64,000 nucleotides of DNA from positions 35,074,453 through 35,138,452 of the forward strand of contig NC_084804.1 of the NCBI RefSeq assembly GCF_963583255.1, written 5' to 3'. Below are positions 9,991 to 23,208 of the stretch, piece by piece; positions within the stretch are counted from its first letter, which is position 1; each line of letters starts with the position of its first letter. Both the position numbers and the translations under genes were made by a program. The stretch comes from Pyrus communis. Lineage: Eukaryota; Streptophyta; Magnoliopsida; Rosales; Rosaceae. The notes beneath the pieces are model-generated. The model worked only from the letters and a program-made list of their open reading frames with translations. It was not told where the DNA came from and did no database searches.

Positions 9991-12967
9991 AAGTTTAATT
10001 AATGATTGCATGTAAGTATTCATTCACAACCATCAAAACGTGCAGCTATGGATAATAGCAATTGTTTTTTAACTTTAATTCAATTGGAGTAATGGTCTCC
10101 TTACTAAAATTTTGTGATCATTGGTCCCTTAACTTATCAAAACGTGTAGCTTTGGTTTTTTCATCAACTCCGTCAAGATTTTCGTCAAAATGAGCTATGG
10201 TGGAATGACCATTGCTACAATTGGGTTAAAGTTGAGGGGTCATTGCTCCAATTAGATTAAAATTGACGGACCATTACTACAATTTTCTCATTTACTTTTC
10301 CATATTTGCCCCTTTGATTCAACATTGTGTGTGTGGCATGTGACTCCTTCTGACTGAAGTTTTGACGAAGTTGATGAAAAAGATCATAACTGCACGTTTT
10401 GATTAATTAAGAAAGCAATGGTCACTATTGAGAAATCATTACTCCAATTAAGCTAAAATTAAAGAATTATTACTACAATTTCTTATATATTATATTATTA
10501 TATCATGCACACATGCATGTTCTTTCGCGGAAGCCGTGAAAGGGCAACTCTTTGGAGATAGATAGCAGAGAAACTTCTTTTGGGGGAGTTAGCTTGCAAT
10601 TGCATGCACATTGTAGCTACAAGCCTACAGCCAGTTCTGAATTTTATGTCACCTTTGCTAAAATTTGAAATCCACCTTTTTACATACCTCTTTATTCTTA
10701 CAAGTGAAATGATCCGATTATACTGAATTTTTTCTCCACAACTTAGGTGAGAACGTACCAAATTTTTGTTTTACTAATTTGTATATGCGTAATAAAATGG
10801 AAAATTTACTATAAGGTCTCGGACAACCGCTTATTTCCATCTGACGGTCGAAACGTGTTCTCTGCCTAAATAGGGGGTTTAAGTTTTTGTTTTTGTTCTT
10901 CTAATTCCTTGCTCTTGGAACGTTAAGGTCATTTCGATAGTACTTTACAAAAGTCTCTCAAGTTTTGGACGTTGCACTAATACACCTTAACGTTTCAAGT
11001 TTAAACACAAAAAAGCTTAAGGGAAGAGGAGTGATTTCCTAAAATCCCTCCAAATCCATCAAAATTCTTCATGTTGTAAAATACTTAAAAATCAAATCAT
11101 AATTGAATATAAATGAAGTTTTATGGACTACTTTATTTGGAATGAGTTCACTCAAATTTATAAGAGTATTATAAACTCTTGAAATATCGATGGTCCAAAC
11201 CGATCATTTTGAAGCGCTAACTTACTTTCTAGGTACTCGTTTTCGTTTGAGCACATTTAACAAGATTCATGGTGATCCAAACCAATCATTTTGAAGGGCA
11301 CCGTTGAATAAGGATTACTCTTGCAAAATCTCACTCAAATCGAAAAATCATTTAGTTATCCAACTACAACACCATAAACAAAAGAACATGGTGACGTCAA
11401 TAAACAATAAAATGTCACTATGAAAATCAAAGGGCTCAATCATGTCCAATTTAAGTAAATTTTTTGTCGGAAAGTTATTCATAAGTTTAATTAACAGGTG
11501 CATTCACAGCCATTAAAACGTGCAGCTATGGATAGTAGCAATTGTTCTTTAATTTTAATCCAATTGGAGTAATGGTCTCCCTACTAAAATTTTGTGATCA
11601 TTGGTCCCTTAACTTATCAAAACGTGCAGCTATGGTTTTTTCGTCAACTCCGTCAAGATTTCTGTCAAAATAAGCCATGATGGAAGAATCATTGCTACAA
11701 TTGGGTTAAAGTTGAGGGGCCGTTGCTCCAATTAGATTAAAATTGAGGGACCATTGCTACAATTTTCTCATTTACATTTCCATATTTGCCCCTTTGATTC
11801 AACCTCGTGTGCGTGGCATGTGACTCCTTCTGACTGAAGTTCTAACGAAGTTGATAAAAAGGATCATAACAGCACGTTTTGATGAGTTAAGGAAGCAAGT
11901 CATTAATTTTAATTAAGAAATCATTACTTCAATTGAGTTAAAATTAAAGAATCATTACTACAATTTCTTCTATATTATATCATTATATCATTATATCATA
12001 CACACATGCATATTCTTCCGTGGAAGCCGTGAAAGGGCAACTATTTGGAGATAGATAGCAGAGAAACTTCTTTTGGGGGAGTTAGCTTGCAATTGCATGC
12101 ACATTGTCGCTACAGGCCTACAGCCAGTTCTGAATTTTACGTCACCTTTGCTAAAATTTGAAATCCACCTTTTTACATACCTCTTTATTCTTACAAGTGA
12201 AATGGTCTAGTTATGCTGAATTTTTTCTCCACAACTTAGGTGAGAACGTACCAAATTTTTGTTTTACTGATTTATATACGCGTAATAAAATGGAAAATTT
12301 ACTATAAGGTCTCAGACAACCACTTCTTTCCATCTGACGGTCGAAACGTGTTCTCTACCTAAATAGGCGGTTTAAGTTTTTGTTTTTGTTCTTCTAATTC
12401 CTTGCTCATGGAACGTTAAGGTCATTTCGATAATACTTCACAAAAGTCTCTCAAGTTTTGGACGTTGCACTAATACACCTTAACGTTTCAAGTTTAAACA
12501 CATAAAAGCTTAGGGAAGAGGCGTGATTTCCTAAAATCCCTCCAAATCCATCAAAATTCTTCACATTTTAAAATACTTAAAAATCAAATCATAATTGAAT
12601 ACAAACGAAGTTTTATGGACTACTTTATCTGGAATGAGTTCACTCAAATTTATATGGAGTATTATGAACTCTTGAAATATCTATGGTCCTAACCGATTAT
12701 TTTAAAGCGCTAACTTACTTTCTAGGTACTCGTTTGAGCACATTTAACAAGATTCATGATGATCCAAACCAATCATTTTGAAGGGCACCGTTGAATAAGG
12801 ATTACTCTTGCAAAATCTCACTCAAATTGAAAAATCGTTTAGTTATCCAACTACAACACCATAAACAAAAGAAGATGGTGATGTCAATAAACAATAAAAT
12901 GTCACTATGAAAATCAAAGGGCTCAATCATGTCCAATTAAAGTAAATTTTTTGTCGGAAAGTTATTA
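9986..12967 (+). repeat. direct tandem duplication, two 1.49-kb units
   Basis: Unit 1 spans about 9986-11475 and unit 2 about 11476-12967. They are very similar over their whole length; compare the word gtgcagctatggata at about 10039 and about 11519, and gtcggaaagttatt at about 11467 and about 12953. Each unit carries a 440-bp inverted-repeat element followed by the same non-coding stretch. An 87-aa minus-strand ORF in unit 1 (10498-10761) is not convincing as a gene. Confidence 0.85.
10046..10487. mobile_element. foldback repeat, copy 1 of a three-copy family
   Basis: The left end reads caattggagtaatggtctcc. The right end contains its complement, cattactccaatt, and closes with tactacaatttct. 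Inside, the word caattaggttaaagttgag or its relatives recurs on both strands. Related copies lie at about 11530-11970 (in the second tandem unit) and 34532-34996. Confidence 0.55.
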
Positions 12968-13512
12968 ATCATCAAAGTCCACGGGAGGCCGAACAAGAAA
13001 CCAAGGCAGTAGGCCAAACAAAGGACGACGGCGGCAGCCATTACACACGTCTAATTATTAACAGAAGCCATCCGCCAACGATGTCTGGCAGGCAACTGGG
13101 CAACAAGAGAGATGCTACATCTCCACACACAATGCTACTTGTAAAAAGGAGAGGACTAACCCACAAGATATGGTCATGGCAAACCTACCAATATTAAATT
13201 TCAATCTCTTCCACTCCATGTGGTTACATACATACATACATACATACAACACACACACACAAGAAGAAAGAAAATTCGGCCGAGTGTCAAAAACAAGCTG
13301 AGATCAAAGAAATCAAACAATAAGGTTCATCAATTATATGCAATGCGTGCTGGACATGTCGGAAATATACCAACCAAACATCATAGACAAACCAAAACCG
13401 AAAAAGTTCCTACCAATGTTTATTTAGCAACACGTAATCTCATGATCTCATGTATGTAAAGATGAGGAACAAGGTCCGGAGCCGGACTGACTGATACGCT
13501 GATGGGCACAAC

Positions 13513-16500
13513 TCAAAATGACCTATTCGAGTTTGAAGGCGAAGATGATTTGGCTTTTGCAAAATCAACTAGGTCCTTGAACAGAGCATCTTCCTTTTTC
13601 ACTTGTTTTGTTGGGTTAGACGAATTAAGGGAGAGATTCTGAGTCTGTCCCACTAAGTTGTCATAAGATGCACCAGAGGAACCAGATCCGCTGCCTGGAA
13701 CGTTTTGTTGCTCAAAAAACTGTTGTCTCTGGTTATACCTGGAAGGTGGAGGAGGAAGGCTGACAGGAGAGTGACCATTGCCAGGAGACTGAGGATTCCC
13801 CAAAGACTGAGTATCCCAAGGAGCAGGAGGTAGCCCATCGATAGATTTGCTTCTAGGAGCCGGTTCATCATATACAGGCTTTCCCACGAATACAGGTGAT
13901 GGAGTTGTGTTTTGGGAAGAAGGGGGTGAGGGTGATAGTGGAGCCAATCGTGAGGTGGAGCTGGAATGAACTGGAACTGCAAAGGATGTGGATTCTGATG
14001 CTGCAGAGGATCCTTCAGATTTGTAGGCTTCGCCACTGAGGTAATCAATCAGGCCAGGACCTAGAGTGATTGGCCTTTGCGAAGACGGTGGAGGAGGAAG
14101 AAGTGGGCTGACTCGCACAGGTTCAGCCTTGGCATTGGCTGATCTCTGGCCCTGTCCTTGTGAATTATCTCTTGATGACCTGCAATGAATTTCACCGAAT
14201 TTTTAAGAGGAACAAGAATATTAAAAATAGAAAATTAACGGAACTTACAATCTTCATATTCTTAATCGCACACATATAAGTAAAATTAGTAGAAACAAAA
14301 ACAGGCAAAAATGAAACAATAAAACTCAGAAGAGCTCCTCTAACAATCACCTATGCGCTAGTTGGGAAAATTCATCCTCGGACTCATCGTCCTCATGGTT
14401 CACATTCACAAGTGGCACAACCGAAGATTCTGCTCCTCGTACTACAGTTGTAGTTCTTTTCACAATATCGTCATGCCGGGAAATTACACGCTGCAGATCA
14501 TCGTTCAGTGCCAATCCCTGACATAGAAGATCCTCATCTCTGAAAGGAGAGCAGCACAACTGTCACTATTGTATCAAATCTATAAGTCAAACTCAACATT
14601 TCATTAAATCACTTACGCAGTCTCATTCACAAGAAGCATGACGCGCTTTTGGTATGAACGGCACTGATCAACAAGGTCAACAATCACTTCTTCCTTCAAA
14701 CCCTGCCACATTTTGATCATTTATGACCGTTAAATTTGCATATATTAAGAGCCCGCGGGTAATACTTACGAATTTGGTTCATTTTTTATTATTTAGCAAA
14801 AGCCAAAGTAGAATTGTATGGGGGAAGAGAGGGAGAAAGAAAGGGCTCAGATGGGTGAGCTTTGCAAAATAGAATCATTGTTCTCTCAACAAAAATATTT
14901 CTAGAAAAACATAAATGAGAAACTATCTTCTAATAATACCTTTATGGAAAGAAATTAATCAGAACTCAAAAATAGGTAGAAAATATATTACCTCAGGATG
15001 CTTAGGATCCAACGCATTAAGCATTTCCATCAACACATCTGCAATTCCTCGGGCATTCTGAATCTCTGGCAAGCTGATTAAAGATAATTTCAATCAGGGA
15101 TTCTGGATGGATCTATCATAGCTTCAATAATAATTCAAACAAGTTATACCAAAATAAAAAATAATCCCAAAGAATAAAAAAAGATAGCATCTGTTACAAT
15201 ATCACGCATTTATGTTTGAATTATGCGAATGATGGATTAACTATACAAAGGAAAGAAATGCCTTGAAGTCTATCGTTCAATTATCTTATTAGCACAAAAT
15301 TCAACCAAGCAAAGATGAATTCTGTCATAAATTACAGTTACGGACATTCAACAAGCAGCAGCTGAAATAGTTGCACAAAAAATCAAAGCTGACTGACAGC
15401 TTTTATTAAAGATTAAGACCTAGAACTAATGGGATTTATAATAAAAGTATGTAAGAGACATCCTCATGTCAAGGGGGGAATTTGATAAATACTTGACAAG
15501 GTTAAGGCCTTTCAGACATATAGTCAAATTTTTCTGCACTATTAAAGCACGCACAACACATTCAAAATTGATAATGAGAAAGGTATAAATTTTGTTTACG
15601 GAAAAAGTGATTCTATTTATAAGAAAAAGAAAAGAATGTGAACGAGAAACAATCGAATCACCAGTTTATGCAAAACCTTACAAGATATGTATAACATGTC
15701 ATACTGAGGGGTTTAATCCTGGGACATTTTCCAATTGCCTACATCTATTTTTAACCTCTTTCATGCAATCAACTCGCAAGTTTATCGTTATGATCAACAT
15801 GCATGTAAAGGAAACAACAATTGTTTGAAAAGGGAATAAATATCATACTGAAAAGGCCCAAAAAATGTATGTTTCCAAGGAAACAATATTCTCAGCTAGT
15901 ACCTAAGGCCAGATGCATCCGACTGGAGAGAAGCCTGAATGGCAGCATCATCATATGATGTAACAGGGGAAACTACTGGCTGGGTCTGGGGTGGAGTAAA
16001 TATTGGTACACTGTTCTCTTCTCTTGGTGGAAATTCAACTCCAGCAGCCTGTCAGTTATCAAAGAAGAGAGTTAGGGGGAAGAAGAAGCTGAATAAAAAG
16101 AAAATAATTAAAATCCATAGTTTGTACCAAATATTGAATAGCAAGTTTATATCTAATTATAGCTGACCAAAATGATGGAAATGTTATTTTGGACCTATTA
16201 AACATCATTAAAAGGTGTGAAGGTAACTGCTTTGAAATCCAATAGTGTGAAAGCTGAGGCATAGAGGCATTGCGTTTTTGTTTTTTTTTTTTTTTTGTCA
16301 GACAAGGCGAGGGGTAAGCCTCTCAGACATGAAATCTTATAGGAAGTATATAAATAATGCAATACTAATAAGTTGAAGTACTAGTGAGTTATTGAAGTAT
16401 AATAATCAACCCCAAAATGACCACATATAAGCAATAATAGTCATTCAAGCATAAAACCAATCCCAAAAATTAAAAACTCAATTGGTCATAAAATATTCAA

Positions 16501-18392
16501 ACCCCAAAAGATAAACTCAGTTCACCCCAATACTCATGGTGAATAGAACTCATACCAACATCACTATCATATTGGTCCAACCGATTAATGTGAAAAACGA
16601 CGTATAGCAATGGCTTGCACTAGAGGAGGGTTTGCAAGATCACTATTACTTCCATCGTTCACAACATTTACCATCATTTGTCAAAACTGACGGCAGTTGG
16701 GCTGAACATGTTTACCCGTTAATCTTAATTTGATTAGGTCATATAATTAAACAGAAATATTTGAAAACATGGCCTATTAAGCAACTCAAAAGAAAAATAA
16801 CAGCGTCGAATGTCACTTATTGGACCAGTGGGCCAAGCAGGGTCAGACTGGTGATATCATAAAGATATAACAACATGATTATATTCTCTATATTCCCATT
16901 CTTAGCCAGATGAAAGAAATATCCTATAAGGCAGTTTTAAAAGGAAATACATTTCAGAAAATGGGCTACTTTGATCAGTTTACCCAAAATTATTTAGAAA
17001 GTTCAAAGGGGACACAGCTTAAGTACACATGCAATATACATAATACAGATTGAATTTTATAATGGCTTGAGTTTTAACCTTATCAAACTTACACGACTTC
17101 TACAAGATACTTACCGCATAAGTTAAACTTCATACAAACCATAAATGCTAATATCTCAAGGAAAGATAACCCTAGTTGCTTGCAGATCACAAACAAAAGC
17201 TTAACATGAGTATAACACAGATGTGCTAAAAACAATTACCCTCAATTCATTATATGCTGCATGGTACTGGGGAAATCTTCCCCTTGGTCCCCCAAAAGCT
17301 TCTTGCCATGTATCTATCAGAATTAGTATCTTTTCCCTAACATTCAAGTCCGGCTGCATAATGGAATTAGAATAACAAAGCAGAAAGAAACTTAGTATCC
17401 TATTCATGCACATACTGGAAGGGGAAAATGAAGCAACAAGTCAGTAAAAACAAAAAAACAAAAGGTTGAGAGAGAAATTCAGCACCTTCTTCTTTACTAT
17501 TTTGACCATTTCATGCAAGATATCACGCTCAACGATCTGCTGAAAAACACTCTCACCACAGTTCTTGCTCACAGTCTCCAATGCCTGCATCGAATAATAA
17601 ATTAGGAAAAGCAAAAAGATATCATTGCTCAGAAATAGCTTGTTTTGTGCTGATGATAGGGTATAGCAAGGCAACCATGGAGCCATGACCGGTCCATCAA
17701 TAATCACAAATTTATTGAGATTTTCACAGGTATACATATTTTGGGATGGGAAGAGTACCAGAAACTTCACATCATGAATTTCATATTTTAAAAGAAAGAG
17801 GCAAAATTTATGACAAGGAATAACACAAACAATATTGAAAGTCTCAAAAGAAAAGGAATAGTACTAACAAAAAGAGCCAGGAGTTGTATTTTTGGATTTT
17901 TGCTGCCCAGGCGCTTCTTGAGTATCTTCAGGGCATCTTTTGCTTGCCTGAAATTTCAATCCAATTCATTGGCAAAATAAATGTACTTGCATTCTGAATA
18001 TTTAAATTGGGAAAGAGATTCTATCAAAAATAATAATAATCTACCACAAAAGAAGATAAAAGAGGATAGTCTTCTGCGGGGTTTAAGAGCTAAGAGATGT
18101 TCAAGATATCAAAAGAGCCGGATACACCAAGATGCTCATAGAATCTAGTGAAAAATAAATGACTACTTTTACAAAGTTTCCAGTTCATCCCAAATCAATG
18201 TAACGAAAACTTTCTACTACCCTGTCAATTTTTCAAGTGTTACTATCCATGAGGACAGGAGTTCCTTATGAGATGAGCCACATATTCATATCAGGAGGAG
18301 ATCACCTCTTCTATCAGGAGCCATAGTAACCTTCGTGTGTGCATGCACGTGTATATTTGAATACACGAACACACACACACACACACACACAC

Positions 18393-18456
<64 letters not shown>

Positions 18457-18861
18457 GTGAACAGAGAACATAATTGGCAAATTTTATTCGACAGCAGATG
18501 CTTTTACCATATCGTAGAATCCATTAGAAAATGTTTCCCTTGTTGGACATTTAGGATGAATCTATCCATGCATTACCACGTAATAAACTATGAGCACTTT
18601 CAAGTTTAAACCAACGACTGCGCCATCAATATTTCAGAAAGATTCAACGTACTCTACAATTTAAGTAATGTGACCTCTATATGGGTGGTTATACCTATAC
18701 ATTAAATTCAAATCTAACAAACAAAACTGAGGGAAAACAAAGTATTCATACCCAGGCTCCATATTGATAATATCGCATAATTCGATATTTATTGCCCAGT
18801 CTGGACCAATCAACATATCACTTGTTGCCCTCTCAGCACAAGCTGCAGCATTACCAGCCAT
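13513..18861 (-). CDS. TOM1-like (TOL) VHS-GAT protein, TOL3/4-like
   Basis: Nine coding exons: 18861-18752, 17947-17869, 17584-17486, 17353-17240, 16048-15903, 15073-14992, 14702-14617, 14539-14351 and 14179-13513. They total 1572 nt, or 523 aa. The VHS domain covers about residues 10-138 (from [13 protein letters not shown] to DTWQEAFGG) and the GAT domain about 176-264 ([15 protein letters not shown] to [10 protein letters not shown]). A Ser/Pro-rich, presumably disordered tail follows and ends with [17 protein letters not shown] proteins bind ubiquitinated plasma-membrane cargo at endosomes and pass it to ESCRT for vacuolar degradation. Length and domain order match the short TOL members best. 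A non-coding leader exon ends at 19510 (donor GTACGC), and the next leader exon starts at 18911, just before the ATG. The gene looks intact. Confidence 0.92.
18368..18449. repeat. compound (CA)n(GA)n microsatellite in TOL intron 1
   Basis: About 13 CA units are followed, after a TA break, by about 27 GA units. It lies inside the intron between coding exons 1 and 2 of the TOL gene and is likely length-polymorphic. Confidence 0.9.
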
Positions 18862-18911
18862 GTCGAAAGTCCTAATTCCCCTTCACTTAAGTCCTTTATC
18901 CTTAAAATTTC

Positions 18912-20460
18912 CTGAGAAAATAAGCCATAAACGAGTTCAATTACGTACAGTCCCATTAGTTGTGAATGTAAAAGAACTCAATAAACGCAAGAAAAGGAAG
19001 CTCATACACCTATCACTAATTAGCTGGATGTCAGTAATCTTGTTCAATTCCAAAAGTTATTTTCTTACCCACCAAGGCAAAACTTATGAGAATCCCAATT
19101 CAATAATCATAGTTGAAAACAGCGTAACTAGAATTTCCACTAGAAAATTGACCCACAAGTATGAATACCCGAAATTGCAATCGAAAAGAGTCTAAACAAT
19201 TCAACCATTCGCTCATCCCAATCACAAATAAAAATCCCAAATCAAAAGAACATACAGTCAGATCGTCAATAAAGTACAATTAACACCAATCAAAGTTCAA
19301 CGTCAACTCTGTACCCACAAAAATTTGAACGCAAAAAACACAGGGAAGCAAAACCCAATTGGATATTAGTATTAAATTGAAAATCAACAATCGAATTAGC
19401 AAGAAAATGGCCCTGCGCTGAAACCCAGTTGACAAAACGATCAGAGAATAAGACAAGGGAATGAAAAGATTTGAGTATTTTGGGTCAGGATCTCAGGGAA
19501 AAAGCGTACCTGTGAAAACCCAGTATCAAATAGAATCAGAACCCACCGAAATGCCAAGATTTGAGAATTTGAGAAGAGGAATTGGGATAATCACGGGAGT
19601 GGGTTTTCCTTCACTTTTCCTTTTCTCTGGGTTGGGGGATTGTTTTTGCTTGTTTGGTGGTAGTTTCTTCGCGTCAGCTTTTGCCGTTTAGAAATTAGAA
19701 CCAAAACTTGGGAAACTTTTTCTACCAAATGAAAAAATATAAAATAAAAGTAAAATAAAATGAGTTTTAACGAAAAGTTCACGATACTGTTCATTTTAAC
19801 GAAAAATCATATTTTTACACTAAAATATCAATTCTACCCTTTATTTTATCTTTATCATTAAAACTCAAAGTTTTCAAACCCTTTTCATTAGTTTTCCTTA
19901 AAAAAATTGTGTCAAGCCCCTGAATTTTTTTTCTTTTTTTTAACAAGTTTGATACTAATTCATCGCTCGCTCATCATTTGATTATTTGAGTGTTGTTTTA
20001 TAGGAGGTATTGTATTAAGCCTACTATTTGTTCATAGTTAGACAAATTAAAGATGAAGGTTCAAATTATAAAACAACACAATAGAGTGCATTCGAGTGAG
20101 TAGTTATCACCAATCTCAAGTAGCAAACTTAGTTAAGGTTATTTAACAAATTGACAAAACTAAAACATTAGGAAAAATACTTTCGACTGAAAACATACAA
20201 ACCAAAATGTACTTTTCTGAAGATCATTACGGTTAATGTTTACAAGTCTTAAAGTCATACTTAGAAAATAATACACTAGTGCTTGTCAATCTATAAATGT
20301 GGGTTGAAAATATGTATTTAGTCAAGTTAGCTGGAGCAGACAGTTGTGCTTCACCCTTTGTATCCAAGTTCGAATATTTTTCCCTTTATTTAGATAAGTC
20401 TAGTGTAACTATAATGTCATTTGTGTTGAAAAAGATGAGGATGATAGTTGACAAATGTGC
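18912..20460. other. TOL 5' region and intergenic sequence
   Basis: This holds the TOL leader intron (about 19509-18912), the first leader exon (up to about 19690) and the promoter. The leader exon on the minus strand is rich in short C/T runs. Beyond 19740 I see only AT-rich sequence, with no further gene. Confidence 0.4.
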
Positions 20461-20724
20461 TAGCGATGGGGATGATTACGGGCGGTGGAAGTGGTGGCAG
20501 TAGTGTTAGTGGAAGAGTGGTGGACCAGTGATGATGGTGAGAGTGGTATGGAAATGGGGTAGTAAAAGTGGTGGTGATAGGAGTGTGGTGGCAGGGTGTT
20601 GGTGAAAGGGTGGTGGACCAAATGACGATGGTGAGAGGGGGTACAGAAATGGGGTAGTAAAAGCGGTGGTGATAGGTGTGGGGGTGCTAGTAGTGGTGGT
20701 TATTGTGGTGATGGCCACTGGAAA
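20460..20724 (+). repeat. TGG/GAT-rich low-complexity tract, left part
   Basis: The plus strand is made almost only of GTGGTGGTGATGG-like words. The tract resumes at 21666-21900 after the hAT insertion. Similar tracts occur at 2285-2375 and 31380-32110. The reading frames inside are repeat artefacts. Confidence 0.7.
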
Positions 20725-21665
20725 CAGGGTCGGCCCTAAGAACTCGGGGGTCCTAGGCGAGCCTTAGAAGTGAGGCTCTAGAGTTCTATGACTCCCGACC
20801 CTTTGCACATTGACATGTGTAAAAAAAATTCACTAAATACATGAAAAGTCCATTTCTACATTAAATATCATTAAAAATTAATATTAAAAAAAAAAAAAAA
20901 AGATATACAAACATTACTCAAATATTACCCGTCTCGCGTTTTTAAATGCAAATGCATTTATTAAGTTTACATAATCTAATTTTTCAACCAATTCAAACTG
21001 AGAAAGAAGTCCCTACCCAGTACACCAAATTCCAATCATTTTTCTATTGTTACAATGTTAATTATTACATTCAATAAATGAATGAATGGTTGGATTACAG
21101 TGACAACTTCTTACAGCTAAGGAAAATACTAGAGTGAAGAGGATAATAATTTTCGTATACGCGCCTAGGCGGACAAGGCGGATTTGAATAATTTATTATA
21201 TATTATATAAACTAATTAATTTGAACATTAAATAATGTCATTTTTCAAAAAGTGAGAGTTTTAACCCTTTAGGTATATAATAAAGATATATGTGGAGTGA
21301 TATTAAAATAGGGTAATAAAAACCAAAATAAACATAACGGTGATATTTAAGAAAAAAGCAAAAAAGTAAAAATAAGATGGTGTGAACTATTTAAAAGGGA
21401 GAAGACGTGCATCTATAAAATAAATAAAAAATGTTGGGACCATCTTAAGTAAAATCGTGCAATTAAAAAGAGGTTAGGAATAGAATTGTCTTCTTTCGAG
21501 CACAAGGCCGACCCTGCAACAAAGGATTTCTAGATTTTGGTGCTTACATATAAGCCCACATAGCTCCCGCCCATCTCTGTCTAGACCTGCCTAAAAATTA
21601 GGGGCCATTTCGAAGTGGGGGCGCTAGCCGGGCGCCTACTCCGGCTACCCTCAGGGGCGGCTCTG
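20725..21665. mobile_element. non-autonomous hAT element with 8-bp target duplication
   Basis: The left end reads cagggtcggccctaag. The right end, read on the other strand, is cagagccgcccctgag (12 of 16 match). The element is flanked on both sides by actggaaa (20717-20724 and 21666-21673), a perfect 8-bp target duplication as hAT elements make. The 941-bp interior has no transposase. A second hAT-like end (ccgaccctg at about 21507-21515) and a block shared with the repeat at 42955-43400 lie inside, so it is a composite. Confidence 0.85.
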
Positions 21666-22400
21666 ACTGGAAAGTGGTAGTGGTAACATTTTAATTGTCA
21701 TATTTATGGTGGTTACCGTGATGCTCATGAGAAAGTGAAGTTGCAGAGGTCATGGTGATGGTAGTGAGTAGCGCTGACAGTTGCAATGGTAGCAATGCTG
21801 GTAGAGTGCTAGGGCGACATCAATGGCAGTGTTCATGATGAAAGTAAGATAGTGATGCAGTTGTGGTAGCTATAAGGATGGTCTTGGTGATGTGTGATAA
21901 CGATGATAAATTTATGATTTTCAAATTCTAAATTTTCTCCAAGCGAAAATTTTGAAATCCTATACTATAACGATGAATTGATATGTTAGTCTACAAGTTA
22001 TAATTTTTTTTGAATTAATTTTCTCAACCAAATGCTTGAAACATCTTACCATGATCTCAATTGAATATTCTCTTTAATTTTTCCTTCGTATGTAAATTGG
22101 AAGTTCTAATTTTCTAGGAGCTTCCTCTTTGACTTTTATTTTTGCGAAATGATCCGGACCGTGAACGCGTTAAGTGATGACTGGGCCCACATGAATGTGG
22201 AATGGGAACGGCTGAGTTAGCATCTGCATTGAATTTTTTCATCTATGTTATGTGTCGAAAACACGGTCTGATAAACTAAGTATCGTAATATGATTATTTG
22301 AATTTTTTTTCAAGTTTCTCCCTAATTATTTTACTATATTTTGTATAATAAATCGTATTTCTGACACATTGAAAAATCTCTTCTTATCATAAAAGTCAAA
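21666..22400. other. intergenic, second part of the TGG tract then unique sequence
   Basis: From 21666 to about 21900 the TGG/GAT-rich tract continues. After that there is AT-rich sequence without a credible ORF. Confidence 0.5.
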
Positions 22401-22527
22401 TGAACTATTTTCAACGTACTCTTGCCGTAGAATTAAAGTCAAATGAACCGAAAATAGTACCACGTTTGACTGGGTCAGCGATCAGCCTCATCCTCCAAGT
22501 TCCATTTGTCTCTCACTTTGTTCACAA

Positions 22528-22690
22528 AGGAAAGAACTTGGCTGCCGAATTATTCGGCAGCTGGTCCTACTTACAACTAATCCGGGATGGACACGTGTCT
22601 AAGTTTTTTATTAAAAACACATGTCCATCCCGGATTGGTTGTAAACAGGACCAGCTGCTGAATTTACAACAGCCAAGTTGTGTTCCTTCC
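22528..22690. repeat. 80-bp-arm foldback (hairpin) element
   Basis: The left arm (about 22528-22600) and right arm (about 22612-22690) are inverted copies with roughly 85% match and a loop of about 12 nt. The core words are tccgggatggacacgtgt and acatgtccatcccgga. A smaller palindrome, ctgccgaattattcggcag, sits in the left arm. A 114-aa ORF that runs across it is an artefact. Confidence 0.8.
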
Positions 22691-23151
22691 CAAATAAGCT
22701 TATTTTTAGTTATGTTTCATAAAAAATTAACAAATTTAAGGTAATGTGGAACGAATTTTGAATTTTATAGAAACAACTTTCAAGTTTCAGAAGACAGAAT
22801 AAAATCAAGTTCAAGGAGCATAGCTAAAAATAAGTCTCACAAATATTTAGTATCCTTATCAATACAAATATTTAATTGATTGATATACATCTTCATTTAT
22901 AAGTGGTACGTTTTAAGTTTGGGTCTTATTGATGACGATATTAATAAATTTAGTAACAAATTATTATGGTCGGTAAGTATATAATTGTACCAAAATACTT
23001 ACTTTAATTAATAATATACGTGATACATGAGAAAGAAGTGTTGAAAGCAAATCTCCTCGTGTTTTATGCTTTAAAATAACTCGAGATTTGACTATAACTC
23101 AGTAATTTGAGCATTGAAATTGCATTTCCCTTGGTCGGCAACTAGAGGCTT

Positions 23152-23159
<8 letters not shown>

Positions 23160-23208
<49 letters not shown>

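Noticed and set aside
10498..10761. 87-aa minus-strand ORF in the tandem unit
   Set aside because: The second unit carries the same sequence with changes and no conserved frame or family signature.
13653..14048. 131-aa ORF overlapping the TOL last exon
   Set aside because: It is an alternative frame of the Ser/Pro-rich TOL tail; the TOL frame has clear family similarity.
18286..18480. 64-aa minus-strand ORF with SLSLSL run
   Set aside because: It is the translation of the (CA)n(GA)n microsatellite in the TOL intron.
22400..22744. 114-aa plus-strand ORF
   Set aside because: It spans the foldback element and its frame is produced by the inverted arms; no start context or protein family.
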